Shown here: in pieces, positions 11,518-12,739 of the stretch | How the letters are laid out: the number at the start of each line of letters is the position of its first letter | How positions within the stretch are numbered: position 1 is the stretch's first letter | Position numbers and translations under genes: made by a program | Origin: DUZB01 sp964407525 | Lineage (GTDB): Bacteria; Desulfobacterota; DSM-4660; Desulfatiglandales; Desulfatiglandaceae | Assembly (NCBI GenBank): GCA_964407525.1 | Contig: CAYOWC010000122.1 | Coordinates: 1 to 12,739, forward strand | Length of the DNA: 12,739 bases | Reading direction: 5' to 3' | The notes under the pieces: model-generated | Told to the model about the DNA's origin: nothing | Database searches by the model: none | What the model saw: the letters and a program-made list of their open reading frames with translations, nothing else

Positions 11518-12585
11518 ATGACATCCCAAGACAGGTATGAATTTTTACTTGAATCCATCAAACCAATATCGAATGATCTTCGACCGGAAGCTCTCCACAA
11601 GATAGACAACAAAACCAAACCGCTTGGCGCCCTTGGCAAGTTGGAAGATCTGGCGGTTCAGGCAAGTCTTGTCCAGAAAAACCTCAACCCTCGGTTGGAC
11701 AGGAAAGTCATCTTCGTATTCGCAGGCGACCACGGCATTACCGTAGAAGGGGTTTCCGCCTTTCCTTCCGAAGTAACCGGGCAGATGGTGGAGAATTTTC
11801 TTCGGGGAGGAGCGGCTATCAATGTGCTGTGCCGCCATTACAGCACCGATCTCTACGTTGTGGATATGGGTGTGAATGCCGATTTCCAAAATCACCCGAA
11901 ATTGTTCCGGAAAAAGATCCGGAAGGGTACACGGAATTTCGCCGTTGAAGAAGCCATGACCGCCGAGGAAGCAAAGGGAGCCGTAACAAGAGGCATAGAA
12001 GTATTCCTCCATGAAAACGAGAAAAGCAGGATCGACATCGTTGGTCTCGGCGAAATGGGCATCGGCAATACCACTTCCGCTTCGGCGATTATCAGCGCCA
12101 TCACCGGAATATCCCCAGGTGAAGCAACGGGGAGAGGAACTGGCCTGGATGACAAAGGGATGGAAAGAAAAGCCGAAATTATTGGCAATGCTCTGGCTTA
12201 TCACAAACCGGACCCCCAAGACGGCATGGATATCTTGAGAAAAATCGGAGGGTATGAGATCGCAGGAATCGCAGGCGCAATCCTGGCAGCCGCTTCAGAG
12301 GGCGCCATTGTCGTGTTGGACGGGGTAATTTCCACCGCCGCCGGCCTGGTGGCCTACATACTGAATCCCGACATTAAAGGCTACCTGGTCTCCGGACACC
12401 GATCCGTGGAGGTTGGGCAACAGGCCGCCCTTTCCCATATGGGCATGGAACCGGTCATTGATTTTCAAATGAGGCTGGGTGAGGGCACAGGCGCAGCCGT
12501 GACCATGGATATCGTCGATGCCGCCTGCCGGATTATGCGGGAAATGGCCTCCTTTGACGATGCGGGGGTCACGAACAAGGATTGA
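11518..12585 (+). CDS. cobT: CobT, nicotinate-nucleotide:5,6-dimethylbenzimidazole phosphoribosyltransferase
   Basis: This 355-residue cytoplasmic enzyme transfers the phosphoribosyl group of nicotinate mononucleotide to 5,6-dimethylbenzimidazole (or another lower-ligand base), giving alpha-ribazole 5'-phosphate for the nucleotide loop of cobalamin. The length is usual for the family and landmarks run in order: KIDNKTKPLGALGKLEDLA near the N-terminus, FAGDHGIT, a FLRGGAAINVL segment, GEMGIGNTTSASAI, ATGRGTGLDD, VSGHRSVEVGQ, and MRLGEGTGA with Glu322 as the catalytic base equivalent to Glu317 of Salmonella CobT. The ATG has AAAGGA (11506-11511) 6 nt upstream. The upstream cobalamin riboswitch supports the assignment and indicates feedback control. 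No other cobalamin gene is visible in the window, so cobT may be monocistronic or head an operon continuing to the right. Confidence 0.97.
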   Translation: MTSQDRYEFLLESIKPISNDLRPEALHKIDNKTKPLGALGKLEDLAVQASLVQKNLNPRLDRKVIFVFAGDHGITVEGVSAFPSEVTGQMVENFLRGGAAINVLCRHYSTDLYVVDMGVNADFQNHPKLFRKKIRKGTRNFAVEEAMTAEEAKGAVTRGIEVFLHENEKSRIDIVGLGEMGIGNTTSASAIISAITGISPGEATGRGTGLDDKGMERKAEIIGNALAYHKPDPQDGMDILRKIGGYEIAGIAGAILAAASEGAIVVLDGVISTAAGLVAYILNPDIKGYLVSGHRSVEVGQQAALSHMGMEPVIDFQMRLGEGTGAAVTMDIVDAACRIMREMASFDDAGVTNKD

Positions 12586-12641
12586 GATGCAATATAGCTT
12601 TTAGCTAGTTTCCATCCATAAATGGCCCTTTTCTCTCCGAA

Positions 12642-12696
12642 CCGTAGGCGCTACCCTCCGGTCTGTAAGCCTACGGGCTGGAAGCGGAGCCGGAGG
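12642..12696. repeat. Interlocking inverted repeats downstream of cobT
   Basis: CCGTAGGC (12642-12649) is repeated inverted as GCCTACGG (12669-12676), and CCTCCGG (12655-12661), inside that loop, is repeated inverted as CCGGAGG (12690-12696), outside it. The arrangement A-B-A'-B' permits two alternative hairpins or an H-type pseudoknot. GCGG/CCGC (12684-12687 with 12697-12700) adds a further stem. The segment is more GC-rich than the flanking end of cobT and has no U-tract, so it does not look like a simple terminator. It may be the start of a dispersed repeat or a structured RNA. From the cobT stop to the window end (154 nt) I see no gene. Confidence 0.55.
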
Positions 12697-12739
12697 CCGC
12701 AATCCCCCGCCTGCTTCGGGACAAGTCGGCGTCAAACTG

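Noticed and set aside
11253..11540. 95-codon open frame in the leader before cobT
   Set aside because: The translation follows pyrimidine-rich sequence, shows no domain or good ribosome binding site, and runs past the cobT start in another frame.
11545..12219. 224-codon minus-strand frame inside cobT
   Set aside because: Antisense to a complete, strongly recognised cobT with all family motifs; treated as a shadow frame.
12609..12634. Possible terminator of cobT (CCAT/ATGG stem followed by CCCTTTT)
   Set aside because: A 4-bp AT-rich stem and interrupted short T-run are too weak to call an intrinsic terminator.

Overview
The window looks like a chromosomal segment of a Gram-negative bacterium, most likely a member of the Desulfobacterota (former Deltaproteobacteria). 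That assignment is an inference from protein style: an outer-membrane-type lipoprotein, very long TPR/CHAT proteins, an SH3 plus M48 pair, and roughly 50-55% GC. No rRNA or other taxonomic marker is present. All five convincing genes are on the + strand. I see no tRNA, CRISPR array, transposase or phage gene.

Layout: (1) 1-94 is a short leader with a tandem 8-bp repeat. (2) 95-682 encodes a small lipoprotein with a YdbL/DUF1318-like tail. (3) 664-9339, overlapping it by 19 nt and starting with GTG, encodes a 2891-residue exported protein. Its order is signal peptide, six-bladed TolB-like (PD40) propeller, long TPR array, CHAT-like module lacking both catalytic residues, second TPR array, and CHAT caspase-like protease with an intact His/Cys dyad. 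(4) A good sigma70-type promoter at 9348-9376 precedes a secreted SH3 protein (9419-9931) and a secreted M48 zinc metallopeptidase (9955-10914). (5) From 10932 a second unit begins: promoter, cobalamin riboswitch (10976-11156), a 361-nt leader with several perfect hairpins, and cobT (11518-12585). (6) 12586-12739 has no gene but carries interlocking inverted repeats.

The first four products all carry export signals, so they appear to form an envelope-located group: a lipoprotein, a giant scaffold/protease, an SH3 protein and a metallopeptidase. This suggests envelope protein quality control or proteolytic signalling, but the sequence does not show the substrate. The cobT unit is functionally separate: the riboswitch should shut down cobT when adenosylcobalamin is plentiful. 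The most unusual item is the tandem 'dead CHAT then live CHAT' architecture behind a TolB-like propeller in an exported protein, with a canonical EF-hand-type loop between the catalytic His and Cys.
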